NCBI RefSeq assembly: GCF_017948485.1
Contig: NZ_JAFFSX010000010.1
Location: 124,001-188,000, forward strand
Source of the DNA: Streptomyces sp. GESEQ-35
GTDB taxonomy: Bacteria > Actinomycetota > Actinomycetes > Streptomycetales > Streptomycetaceae
Direction of reading: 5' to 3'
DNA length: 64,000 bases
Shown piece after piece: positions 7,566-14,669 of this stretch. The translations under genes and the position numbers were made by a program. The notes under the pieces are model-generated. The model ran no database searches. It worked only from the letters and a program-made list of their open reading frames with translations, and was not told where the DNA came from. Each line of letters opens with the position of its first letter. The stretch's first letter is position 1.

Positions 7566-8821
7566 GGAAGACAGCGACGACCCAGCGCAGCGGGATTCCG
7601 CCACAGCCGGGGCCACTGCACCTGCGGGATGCGGTGCCGGGCCAGGAGATCGGGACGCTTGCCGCTGGGCAGGGGCAGCCTGGGGCTGGGGCTGTCTCGA
7701 CTTCGGCGGCGCCCGGGCCGGGGGTCATCCCGGCATCGGCGACGCCCGGCGCGAGGCAGGGCGTGCGGTCGACGGAACCGGGGCCGAGGGATGCCTCCGC
7801 ACCGGCGGAACCCGGGTCGACGTACGGGGCACACGCGAAGGAGCCCGGGGCGAAGAATGCCGCCCGGTCCGCTGAACCGGCGTTGACGGGCGCCGTTCCG
7901 TCGGCGGACTCCGTCATCCCCGGTGCCGGTCCCGCCTCCCGGCCCGGCGAGCGGCCCACCGTACGGCTGCGGGAGGACGGGCCCGAGGAGCCGCCGCGTT
8001 ACGCGCCCGAGTGGCTTCAACTGCGGGAAGGGGCGGACGCGGTCGCGCGGGCGGGGGAGTTGCTCGACCCGTTGCGGATCAGGCTGGCCAACCTGCCGGG
8101 GAAGGCCGGCGGGTTGGCCGTGCACGACCTGGGCTGCGGCACCGGTTCGATGGGGCGCTGGCTGGCCCCCCGTCTGGACGGTGCCCAGCACTGGGTCCTG
8201 CACGACCGAGACCCCTACCTCCTGCATTTCGCGGCTGTGGCCTCCCCGCGCTCCGCCGCAGACGGCAGCCGTGTGACCGTGGAGTCGCGCCGCGGCGACG
8301 TCGCCCGGCTCACCCCGGACGCCCTCGCCGGCGCCTCGCTGGTCACCGCGTCCGCACTTCTCGACGTCCTCACCCGCGAGGAGATCGACACCCTCGCCGC
8401 CGCCTGCACCGGCGCGGGCTGCCCGGCGCTGCTCACGCTCTCCGTGGCCGGACGCGTCGAACTCAGCCCGTCCCACCCGCTGGACACGGAGATCGCCGAG
8501 GCGTTCAACACCCATCAGCGACGCTCGGGCCTGCTCGGCCCGGACGCGGTCACGGCCGCCTGCGAGGCCTTCTCCGAACGCGGCGCGACGGTCCATTTGC
8601 ACCCCAGCCCCTGGCGCCTGGGCCCCGACGAGGCCGATCTCACCGCCCAGTGGCTGCGCGGCTGGGTCGGCGCGGCCGTCGAGGAACGCCCCGAACTGCG
8701 CGAACGCGCCGACGCCTACCTGCGCGACCGCCTGGCGGCCTGCGCTGCGGGCGAGTTGAGCGTGGTGGTCCACCACACCGACCTGCTGGCGCTGGTCCGG
8801 CCGACGGGCGGGGCGTCATGA
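7562..8821 (+). CDS. Class I SAM-dependent methyltransferase with a low-complexity N-terminus
   Basis: A 419-residue protein. Residues 1-145 are a Pro/Gly/Ala/Ser-rich, repeat-like tail with no recognisable fold (PGA, EPG and similar units recur). The methyltransferase domain follows, with motif I at about 186-200 (VHDLGCGTGSMGRWL), an acidic D in HDRD for SAM ribose, and a plausible motif III. ATG 7562 overlaps the glycosyltransferase stop and the gene overlaps the next by ATGA, so it belongs to the same translationally coupled run. The substrate is unknown, presumably the glycosylated intermediate. The tail could be a linker or be unneeded; a later internal start cannot be excluded. Confidence 0.83.
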   Translation: MRKTATTQRSGIPPQPGPLHLRDAVPGQEIGTLAAGQGQPGAGAVSTSAAPGPGVIPASATPGARQGVRSTEPGPRDASAPAEPGSTYGAHAKEPGAKNAARSAEPALTGAVPSADSVIPGAGPASRPGERPTVRLREDGPEEPPRYAPEWLQLREGADAVARAGELLDPLRIRLANLPGKAGGLAVHDLGCGTGSMGRWLAPRLDGAQHWVLHDRDPYLLHFAAVASPRSAADGSRVTVESRRGDVARLTPDALAGASLVTASALLDVLTREEIDTLAAACTGAGCPALLTLSVAGRVELSPSHPLDTEIAEAFNTHQRRSGLLGPDAVTAACEAFSERGATVHLHPSPWRLGPDEADLTAQWLRGWVGAAVEERPELRERADAYLRDRLAACAAGELSVVVHHTDLLALVRPTGGAS

Positions 8822-10137
8822 GCGCGCCGACGGTGAGCGCCGAGGTGACGGCGCGGGTGGTCAGGGTGCGTGCGGCAGCGGGGGTCCGCGCGCTGGTGCG
8901 GGTCGGTACGGGCGGCCGCGTCACGCCGCCCGCCACCGCGATGCGAACCGTTCCGACCCACGCCGACGCACGCGAGACCGTCGTGGAAGCGCCGTCGGCC
9001 ACGGTGCCCGGCCCGGTCGCCGGTGTGCGCGGGACCGCCGAAGACGCCCCGCCCGCCATGGATCGCCGCCCCACCCTCCTGCGTCGCCTGCGCCCCCACC
9101 TCGGCACCATCGCGGGCGTCACCATCCTCACCGTGCTGCTGTGGCGCATGGGCACCGGCGTCTTCCTGGACGGGCTGCGGCGCATCGACGCGATGACGCT
9201 GGTCGTGGCCGTCGGGATCGGCCTCGTCACCACCGTGCTGAGCGCCTGGCGCTGGGCGCTGGTGGCGCGTGGGCTGCGGATCCGGCTGCCGTTCGGGCCG
9301 GCCGTGGCCGACTACTACCGGGCGCTGTTCCTGAACGCGGCCCTGCCCGGCGGCGTTCTCGGGGATGTGCACCGGGCGGTGCGGCACGGGAAGAGCGAGG
9401 GTGACGTCGGGCGCGGAGTGCGGGCGGTCGTGATCGAACGGGCCGCCGGACAGGCCGTGCTGGCCGTCGTCGGTGTCGCGGTGCTGCTGACCATGCCGTC
9501 ACCGGTGCTGGCCCAGGCCCGGCAGTTCGCGCCGCTGCTCCTGTTCGCGGCGCTGGGCGCGAGCGCGGTCGTCCTCGCGCTGCGCATGAACCGGGCGTCC
9601 TCCCGCCGCGGGCGCGCCTTGCGCTCGACGCTCGGCGAGGCACGCAGGGGACTGCTGTCCCGCCGCAACTGGCCCGGCATCGTCGTGTCGTCCGTCCTCG
9701 TGCTGGCCGGTCACCTCGCGATGTTCGTGCTCGCGGCCCGCGTCGCGGGCTCCGCCGCCTCCGTCGCCGTACTGCTGCCGATCGCGGTGCTCGCCCTGCT
9801 CGCCATGGGCCTGCCGCTGAACGTCGGCGGCTGGGGACCCCGGGAGGGCGTCACCGCCTGGGCGTTCGGTGCCGCCGGGCTCGGTGCGAGCAGCGGACTC
9901 GCCGTCGCCGTCGTGTACGGCGTGCTCAGCTTCGCGGCGAGCCTGCCCGGCCTCCTCGTCCTGGTCGCCCGCTGGTACACGGGACTGCGCGCACCGGCCC
10001 GGGCGCGCTACCCGCGTGCGTCACCGGTGAACAAGGACACATACGCGCCGAAGGAATCCGCGAGGCTCTCCAGCAACGCCTTCCCTTTTTCCGGCGAACC
10101 CAGCGAAGGACGCCCGATGACACCCGAATCGGTATAG
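8818..10137 (+). CDS. UPF0104 / lysylphosphatidylglycerol-synthase TM-domain membrane protein
   Basis: A 439-residue protein. About 80 polar residues precede a run of roughly eight hydrophobic helices of the YbhN/UPF0104 type, with typical AWRWALVARGL, FLNAALPGGVLGDVHRA and NVGGWGPREG segments. Relatives are thought to move or modify lipid-linked compounds. ATG 8818 overlaps the methyltransferase stop (ATGA). The last 43 codons run antisense through the 3' end of the convergent creatininase gene, giving a 130-base overlap, so the C-terminal tail from about YPRASPVNKD is probably a read-through extension. In context it could flip or export a membrane-linked product of the locus. Confidence 0.82.
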   Translation: MSAPTVSAEVTARVVRVRAAAGVRALVRVGTGGRVTPPATAMRTVPTHADARETVVEAPSATVPGPVAGVRGTAEDAPPAMDRRPTLLRRLRPHLGTIAGVTILTVLLWRMGTGVFLDGLRRIDAMTLVVAVGIGLVTTVLSAWRWALVARGLRIRLPFGPAVADYYRALFLNAALPGGVLGDVHRAVRHGKSEGDVGRGVRAVVIERAAGQAVLAVVGVAVLLTMPSPVLAQARQFAPLLLFAALGASAVVLALRMNRASSRRGRALRSTLGEARRGLLSRRNWPGIVVSSVLVLAGHLAMFVLAARVAGSAASVAVLLPIAVLALLAMGLPLNVGGWGPREGVTAWAFGAAGLGASSGLAVAVVYGVLSFAASLPGLLVLVARWYTGLRAPARARYPRASPVNKDTYAPKESARLSSNAFPFSGEPSEGRPMTPESV

Positions 10138-10769
10138 GCGGACATTCCGAGGGTCAGCAGATGACGCCGGTCGTCCGCGACGAAATCCCCGGTCTCATAA
10201 CCGGTCCTGACCAATTCGGGATGAGCGTGCAGAAGGATGGAGGTTTCTATTTCCCCCGCGTGCATGTCCGTGAGCAGCGAGGTCCGCACCCCCGCCCGCT
10301 CCCGCGCCGTCTCCCAGTCCTCCGCGGCCGGGAACAGCGCCATCGATTCACCGTGCGCGGAGGATTCCTGAACGACGTTTCCCAGTACATAGTTTCCGCC
10401 GTGCCCGTTGACCAGCACCAGCGCGTCGACGCCCGACCGGCGGAGCGAAGCCGCTATGTCCCGTATCACCGCGTGAAGGGTGACGGAGGAGATGCTGACG
10501 GTCCCCGGCCAGGCCGCATGCTCGTGCGAGCAGGAGATCGTCACCGGAGGAAGGAGGTGCACCGGGTGAGCAGCGGCGATCTCGCGTGCGACGGCACAGG
10601 CGACGAGCGTGTCAGTGGCGAGCGGAAGGAAGGGGCCGTGCTGTTCGAAGCTCCCGACGGGAAGGACGGCGATCTGCCGTGAGACGCCTGCCCCGCGTGT
10701 GCGTACGTCTTCCGTGGTGTCCGCCGGCAACAGCCCGTATGCCGCCGAACGCGTTCCCGAACCACTCAT
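10008..10769 (-). CDS. Creatininase-family hydrolase (ArfB/MftE-like)
   Basis: A 253-residue metal amidohydrolase. The family residues are present: E42 and H44 in FEQHGPF, D53, H123 in the NGHGGN loop, and E173 in HAGEIETS. Relatives include creatininase, the mycofactocin protease MftE and archaeal ArfB, which deformylates the formylated pyrimidine made by GTP cyclohydrolase III. Because the divergent neighbour is a GTP cyclohydrolase II predicted to stop at that formylated pyrimidine, a deformylase role is the most economical guess, but unproven. The start is ATG 10769; GAGGA lies only 2 bases before it, too close for an ideal site, so an internal start or leaderless mRNA is possible. Only 38 bases separate it from ribA. 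Confidence 0.83.
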   Translation of the reverse strand: MSGSGTRSAAYGLLPADTTEDVRTRGAGVSRQIAVLPVGSFEQHGPFLPLATDTLVACAVAREIAAAHPVHLLPPVTISCSHEHAAWPGTVSISSVTLHAVIRDIAASLRRSGVDALVLVNGHGGNYVLGNVVQESSAHGESMALFPAAEDWETARERAGVRTSLLTDMHAGEIETSILLHAHPELVRTGYETGDFVADDRRHLLTLGMSAYTDSGVIGRPSLGSPEKGKALLESLADSFGAYVSLFTGDARG

Positions 10770-10807
10770 TTCCTCACGGCCTTTCGTCTCTGCTTAGGAA
10801 CCAGATC

Positions 10808-11467
10808 ATGACAGAAAACCTTGGCGTACTCGGCACGAAGTCTCCACAGCGGACCGGCGTCGAGCGCGTCGTGAATGCGCCCTTGCCCACGGTGTACGGG
10901 GAATTCCGCGCGGTCGGCTATCTCGACCACGATCGCGGTGATGAGCAAGTGGCCCTGGTCCACGGTGACATCGGCACGGACGACGTCCTCACCCGGCTGC
11001 ATTCCGAATGCCTCACCGGCGACGCCTTCGGCTCCCAGCACTGCGAGTGCGGCGACCAGCTCGCCTCCGCACTGCGCGCCGTCGTCGCCGCGGGGCGCGG
11101 TGTCGTCGTCTATCTGCGCGGGCACGAGGGCCGAGGCATCGGCCTGCTCGGCAAGCTGCGCGCGATGGCGTTGCAGGCGGAGGGCCTGGACACCGTCGAG
11201 GCGAACCTCGCGCTCGGCCTGCCGGTGGACGCCCGCGACTACGGCGTCGCCGCCCGGATCCTCGACGACCTGGGTGTGCGCTCGGTCCGTCTGATGTCGA
11301 ACAACCCGCGCAAGCGGGAGGCGTTGCTGGAGCACGGCATCAAGGTCGCCGAGCAGGTCCCGCTGCTCATACCGCCGTGTGAGAACAACATCACCTATCT
11401 GCGGACAAAACGGGAGCGTCTCGACCATCACCTGCCCCATCTGGACGCTGTGGCGCACTGGTCCTGA
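10808..11467 (+). CDS. ribA: GTP cyclohydrolase II paralogue predicted to stop at the formylated pyrimidine (Met120)
   Basis: A 219-residue enzyme, near normal GCH II length. Zinc ligands are C68, C79 and C81 (HSECLTGDAFGSQHCECG) and the catalytic block is RGHEGRGIGLLGKLRAM. Standard RibA has Tyr at the last position (RAYALQ), which is needed for release of formate. Here residue 120 is Met. Published work on S. coelicolor SCO6655 (recalled) showed that Met120 makes the enzyme convert GTP to the formylated FAPy nucleotide, not to the riboflavin precursor. This gene is therefore likely a dedicated enzyme for the local pathway rather than for riboflavin. It is divergent from the creatininase and runs into the ornithine-cyclodeaminase-like gene after 33 bases. 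Confidence 0.93.
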   Translation: MTENLGVLGTKSPQRTGVERVVNAPLPTVYGEFRAVGYLDHDRGDEQVALVHGDIGTDDVLTRLHSECLTGDAFGSQHCECGDQLASALRAVVAAGRGVVVYLRGHEGRGIGLLGKLRAMALQAEGLDTVEANLALGLPVDARDYGVAARILDDLGVRSVRLMSNNPRKREALLEHGIKVAEQVPLLIPPCENNITYLRTKRERLDHHLPHLDAVAHWS

Positions 11468-11500
11468 TTCCCGTGGCTCCGGTCCGGACAGGAAGAGGGA

Positions 11501-12472
11501 ATGACCGACGACGTCCTCTTCCTCTCCGGGGACCAGGTGCGGCGCCTGCTCGGCGTCGACACGGCGATCGCGTCGCAGCGCGCGGCCTTCGCCGCCCTCG
11601 GCGCGCAGACCGCCGACCTGCCCGGGAAGATCATGCATCCGAGCCGCTTCGACGACAGCGTCGTCTTCTCGTACGTCTCCCGGCTGTCCGCGGACACCGG
11701 GGCCGTCGGGAAGTTCGGCAGCGTCAACCCGGGCAACGCGGCGGCGGGACTGCCCACCGTGCATGCCGTGATCACCGCGCTCGACCCGGACACGGGCCGC
11801 CTCGCCGCCGTCATGGACGGCACCGCGGTGACGACCCTGCGCACGGCCGCGGGCAGCGCCGTCGCCGTCGACGCCCTGGCCGTGCCCGCCGCCGCGGACC
11901 TCGCCCTGCTCGGCTCGGGCACCCAGGCCCTCGCCCATGCGCGGGCGTTCTCCCGGGTGCGGGACCTGAAGTCCGTACGCGTGTGGAGTCCGACTCCGGA
12001 GCGCCGCGCCCGCGCCGCCGAGGCGCTCAGCGCCGAACTGGGTGTCGCCACCGAGCAGTTCGGCACCGCCGAGGAAGCCGTGGCGGACGCGTCACTGGTC
12101 GCCGCCTGCACGCTCAGCACCACACCGGTCGTGCGCGGGGAGTGGCTCGCGCCCGGGTGCACGGTCGTCAGCGTCGGGTCGTTCGAGCCGACCCGGCGAG
12201 AGGTCGACGCCGACGTCCTGCGGCGGTCGGCGGCCGTCGTCGTGGACGACGTGGCGACCGCGGCGGAGCATGCGGGACCGGTCGTGGACGCCCTGCGGGA
12301 AGGCCTGCTCACCGTCGACGACCTGGTCCCGCTCGGTGCCGTCGTCACCGGCCGCCGTACCGCACGCACCGCACCCGGCGACATCGTCCACTACAACAGC
12401 GTCGGACTCGGCATCCAGGACGCCGCGGCGGCCTGGGCCGTGATCCACGCCGCCAAGGAGGAACCAGCGTGA
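11501..12472 (+). CDS. Ornithine cyclodeaminase / mu-crystallin family protein
   Basis: A 323-residue protein of the ornithine cyclodeaminase/ketimine reductase family. The Rossmann NAD(P) loop is LLGSGTQALAHARAF (about 137-151), and the later SVGSFEPTRREVDADV has the family's GS-x-x-P-x-x-RE-x-D pattern. Members deaminate and cyclise ornithine or lysine, or reduce cyclic ketimines such as piperideine-2-carboxylate. A strong GGAAGAGGGA precedes the ATG. The next gene starts within its stop codon (GTGA). Together with an FAD oxidase and two saccharopine dehydrogenase relatives it suggests handling of lysine-derived cyclic imines or pipecolate. Substrate choice cannot be read from the sequence. 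Confidence 0.82.
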   Translation: MTDDVLFLSGDQVRRLLGVDTAIASQRAAFAALGAQTADLPGKIMHPSRFDDSVVFSYVSRLSADTGAVGKFGSVNPGNAAAGLPTVHAVITALDPDTGRLAAVMDGTAVTTLRTAAGSAVAVDALAVPAAADLALLGSGTQALAHARAFSRVRDLKSVRVWSPTPERRARAAEALSAELGVATEQFGTAEEAVADASLVAACTLSTTPVVRGEWLAPGCTVVSVGSFEPTRREVDADVLRRSAAVVVDDVATAAEHAGPVVDALREGLLTVDDLVPLGAVVTGRRTARTAPGDIVHYNSVGLGIQDAAAAWAVIHAAKEEPA

Positions 12473-13614
12473 AGCTGAAAGCTCGGGTCGTCGTCATCGG
12501 CGGCGGGGTGATGGGCACGAGCATCGCCTACCACCTCGCCCGCGCCGGCGTGCGGGACGTCGTCCTGGTCGAACGGGACGAACTCGCCGCCGGATCCACC
12601 TCGAAGGCCGCGGGCGGAGTCCGGGCGCAGTTCTCCGACGAGCTCAACATCCAGCTCGGCGCGCGCAGCCTGGAGGCGTTCGGCCGCTTCCAGGACGAGG
12701 TCGGCCACGACATCGGGCTGCACCGGGTCGGCTACCTCTTCCTGCTGTCCACGCCCGAGGAGGTCGCGAGTTTCGAGGCGGGCGTCCGGTTGCAGAACGC
12801 CCTCGGCGTGCCCAGCCGCATGATCGACCCGGCGGAGGCGCACCGGCTGTCCCCGCTCATCACCACGGACGGGGTACTGGCGGCAGCGTTCTCGCCGGAC
12901 GACGGCCACTGCACCCCGGAGGCCGTGGTCCACGGCTACGCGGCCGCCGCCCGCGAGTACGGCGCGCGCATCCTGCGGCACACCGACGTCACCGGCATCG
13001 AACGGGACGGCGACACCGTCACCGCCGTGCTGACGACCCTGGGCCGGATCACCACCGACACCGTCATCTGCGCGGCCGGCGCCTGGTCGAGGGCCGTCGG
13101 CGCCATGGCGGGCGTGGAGCTGCCGGTCGAGCCGTTACGCCGCCAGATCGCCGTCACCGAGCCGGTCCAGGGACTCCCGCCCGACCTGCCGATGACCATC
13201 GACTTCACCACCAGCCTCTACTTCCACACCGAGGGCCCCGGCCTCCTCCTCGGCATGTCCGACCCCGACGAGCGCCCCGGCTTCGCCGCCGACCCCCACG
13301 ACCGCTGGATCCCCCGCCTGTACGAGGCCATGCAGCGCCGCGCCCCCGCCCTGACCGACCTGCGCCGCACCGGCGGCTGGGCGGGCCTGTACGAGAACAC
13401 CCCCGACCACAACGCCCTGATCGGCGAGGCGACTTCACCCTCCCGTTTCCTCTACGCGACGGGCTTCTCCGGCCATGGCTTCCTCCAGGGACCCGCCGTC
13501 GGCGAGGTCGTCCGCGACCTGTACCTCGGCCGCGTACCCTTCGTGGACGTCAGCCCGCTCAGCGCCGGCCGGTTCGCGGCCGATGCCCCGCGCCCGGAGG
13601 CCAATCTCGTATGA
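12469..13614 (+). CDS. FAD-dependent amino-acid oxidase/dehydrogenase (DAO family), with a TTA codon
   Basis: A 381-residue flavoprotein. The dinucleotide-binding loop VVVIGGGVMGTSIAYHLA is at residues 7-24, and the C-terminal FAD contacts include ATGFSGHGFLQGPAVGE near 333-350. It resembles sarcosine, glycine and pipecolate oxidases and dehydrogenases, which oxidise secondary or primary amines. GTG 12469 overlaps the upstream stop, and its own stop overlaps the saccharopine dehydrogenase start by 4 bases. Codon 223 (13135-13137) is TTA, the rare leucine codon read by the bldA tRNA in Streptomyces, so translation may be limited to late growth. In context, oxidation of pipecolate or of another lysine-derived imino acid is a reasonable guess. 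Confidence 0.82.
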   Translation: MKLKARVVVIGGGVMGTSIAYHLARAGVRDVVLVERDELAAGSTSKAAGGVRAQFSDELNIQLGARSLEAFGRFQDEVGHDIGLHRVGYLFLLSTPEEVASFEAGVRLQNALGVPSRMIDPAEAHRLSPLITTDGVLAAAFSPDDGHCTPEAVVHGYAAAAREYGARILRHTDVTGIERDGDTVTAVLTTLGRITTDTVICAAGAWSRAVGAMAGVELPVEPLRRQIAVTEPVQGLPPDLPMTIDFTTSLYFHTEGPGLLLGMSDPDERPGFAADPHDRWIPRLYEAMQRRAPALTDLRRTGGWAGLYENTPDHNALIGEATSPSRFLYATGFSGHGFLQGPAVGEVVRDLYLGRVPFVDVSPLSAGRFAADAPRPEANLV

Positions 13615-14654
13615 CCGAGCTCCACCTGTGGCTGCGCCACGAGGCCCGTTCCACCGAGCGCCGCACACCGATCGTGCCGTCCGACGCACGGCGCCTCGTC
13701 GACAGAGGAGCGGTGCTGACCGTCGAGGAGTCACCGCAGCGGATCTTCCCGATCGAGGAGTACGAGGCGGTCGGCTGCCGGGTCGCGGCGGCGGGCTCGT
13801 GGGTGTCGGCGCCCGAGGACGCCGTCGTCCTCGGACTGAAGGAACTCCCGGACGAGCCGGCCATGTTGAAACACCGGCACATCTTCTTCGGCCACGCCTA
13901 CAAGCGGCAGCCCGGCGCGGCGGACCTGCTGCGCCGGTTCGCAGCGGGAGGCGGAGTACTCCTCGACCTGGAGTACCTGGTGGACGACGACGGCCGCCGG
14001 CTCGCCGCCTTCGGTTTCTGGGCGGGCTACCTGGGCGCGGCCCTTGCGGTGCTCCAGCACCGCGGCAGCCTCCGGGCGCCCCTGCGGCCCACGTCCAAGG
14101 AGGAACTGGACGACGCGCTCCAGGCGCCCGGGGAGGAGTTCACCGCGCTGGTGATCGGAGCTCTCGGCCGCAGCGGGCGCGGCGCGCGTGTGGCCCTGCA
14201 TGTCGCCGGGCTGGACCCGACCTGCTGGGACCTCGCCGAGACCCGCGACCTGGACCGCCGGGCCCTCCTCGACCACGAAGTGATGGTCAACGCCGTACTC
14301 GCCACCACCCCCATCCCGCCCTTCGTCAGGGAGGAGGACCTCGACGACCCGGCCCGCCGTCTGCGCACCCTGTGCGACGTCACCTGCGACGTCGGCTCGC
14401 CCCTGAACGTGCTGCCGGTCTACGACCGCGTCACCGACTGGACGGACCCGGTCCGCCGTCTGCGCAAGGAACCCCCGCTGGACCTCATCGCCATCGACAA
14501 CCTGCCGTCCCTGCTGCCCCGGGAGTCCAGCACCGACTTCTCGGCGTCGCTGCTGCCTCAGCTGCTGGACTTCGAGACCGGCGGGCCGTGGGGGCGCTGT
14601 CTGGACCGGTTCCACCAGGCCTGCCGTGAACTCGGCGTCGTAGAAGCATCGTAG
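13611..14654 (+). CDS. Saccharopine dehydrogenase, lysine-forming (LYS1-like)
   Basis: A 347-residue protein with the alanine-dehydrogenase/PNT N-terminal fold (LWLRHEARSTERRTPIVPSD) and an NAD-binding half. It resembles saccharopine dehydrogenase (NAD+, L-lysine forming) of the fungal type: FFGHAYKRQPGAADLL, DLEYLVDDDGRRLAAFGFWAGYLGA (split here by length) and DNLPSLLPRESSTDFS are typical. Such enzymes interconvert saccharopine with lysine plus 2-oxoglutarate. ATG 13611 overlaps the oxidase stop. A LYS9-type partner follows after 15 bases, so the pair could run the saccharopine route in either direction; degradation or supply of aminoadipate semialdehyde is more likely in a bacterium that makes lysine by diaminopimelate. 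Confidence 0.83.
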   Translation: MTELHLWLRHEARSTERRTPIVPSDARRLVDRGAVLTVEESPQRIFPIEEYEAVGCRVAAAGSWVSAPEDAVVLGLKELPDEPAMLKHRHIFFGHAYKRQPGAADLLRRFAAGGGVLLDLEYLVDDDGRRLAAFGFWAGYLGAALAVLQHRGSLRAPLRPTSKEELDDALQAPGEEFTALVIGALGRSGRGARVALHVAGLDPTCWDLAETRDLDRRALLDHEVMVNAVLATTPIPPFVREEDLDDPARRLRTLCDVTCDVGSPLNVLPVYDRVTDWTDPVRRLRKEPPLDLIAIDNLPSLLPRESSTDFSASLLPQLLDFETGGPWGRCLDRFHQACRELGVVEAS

Positions 14655-14669
14655 AAGGGGAGTTCCGTC

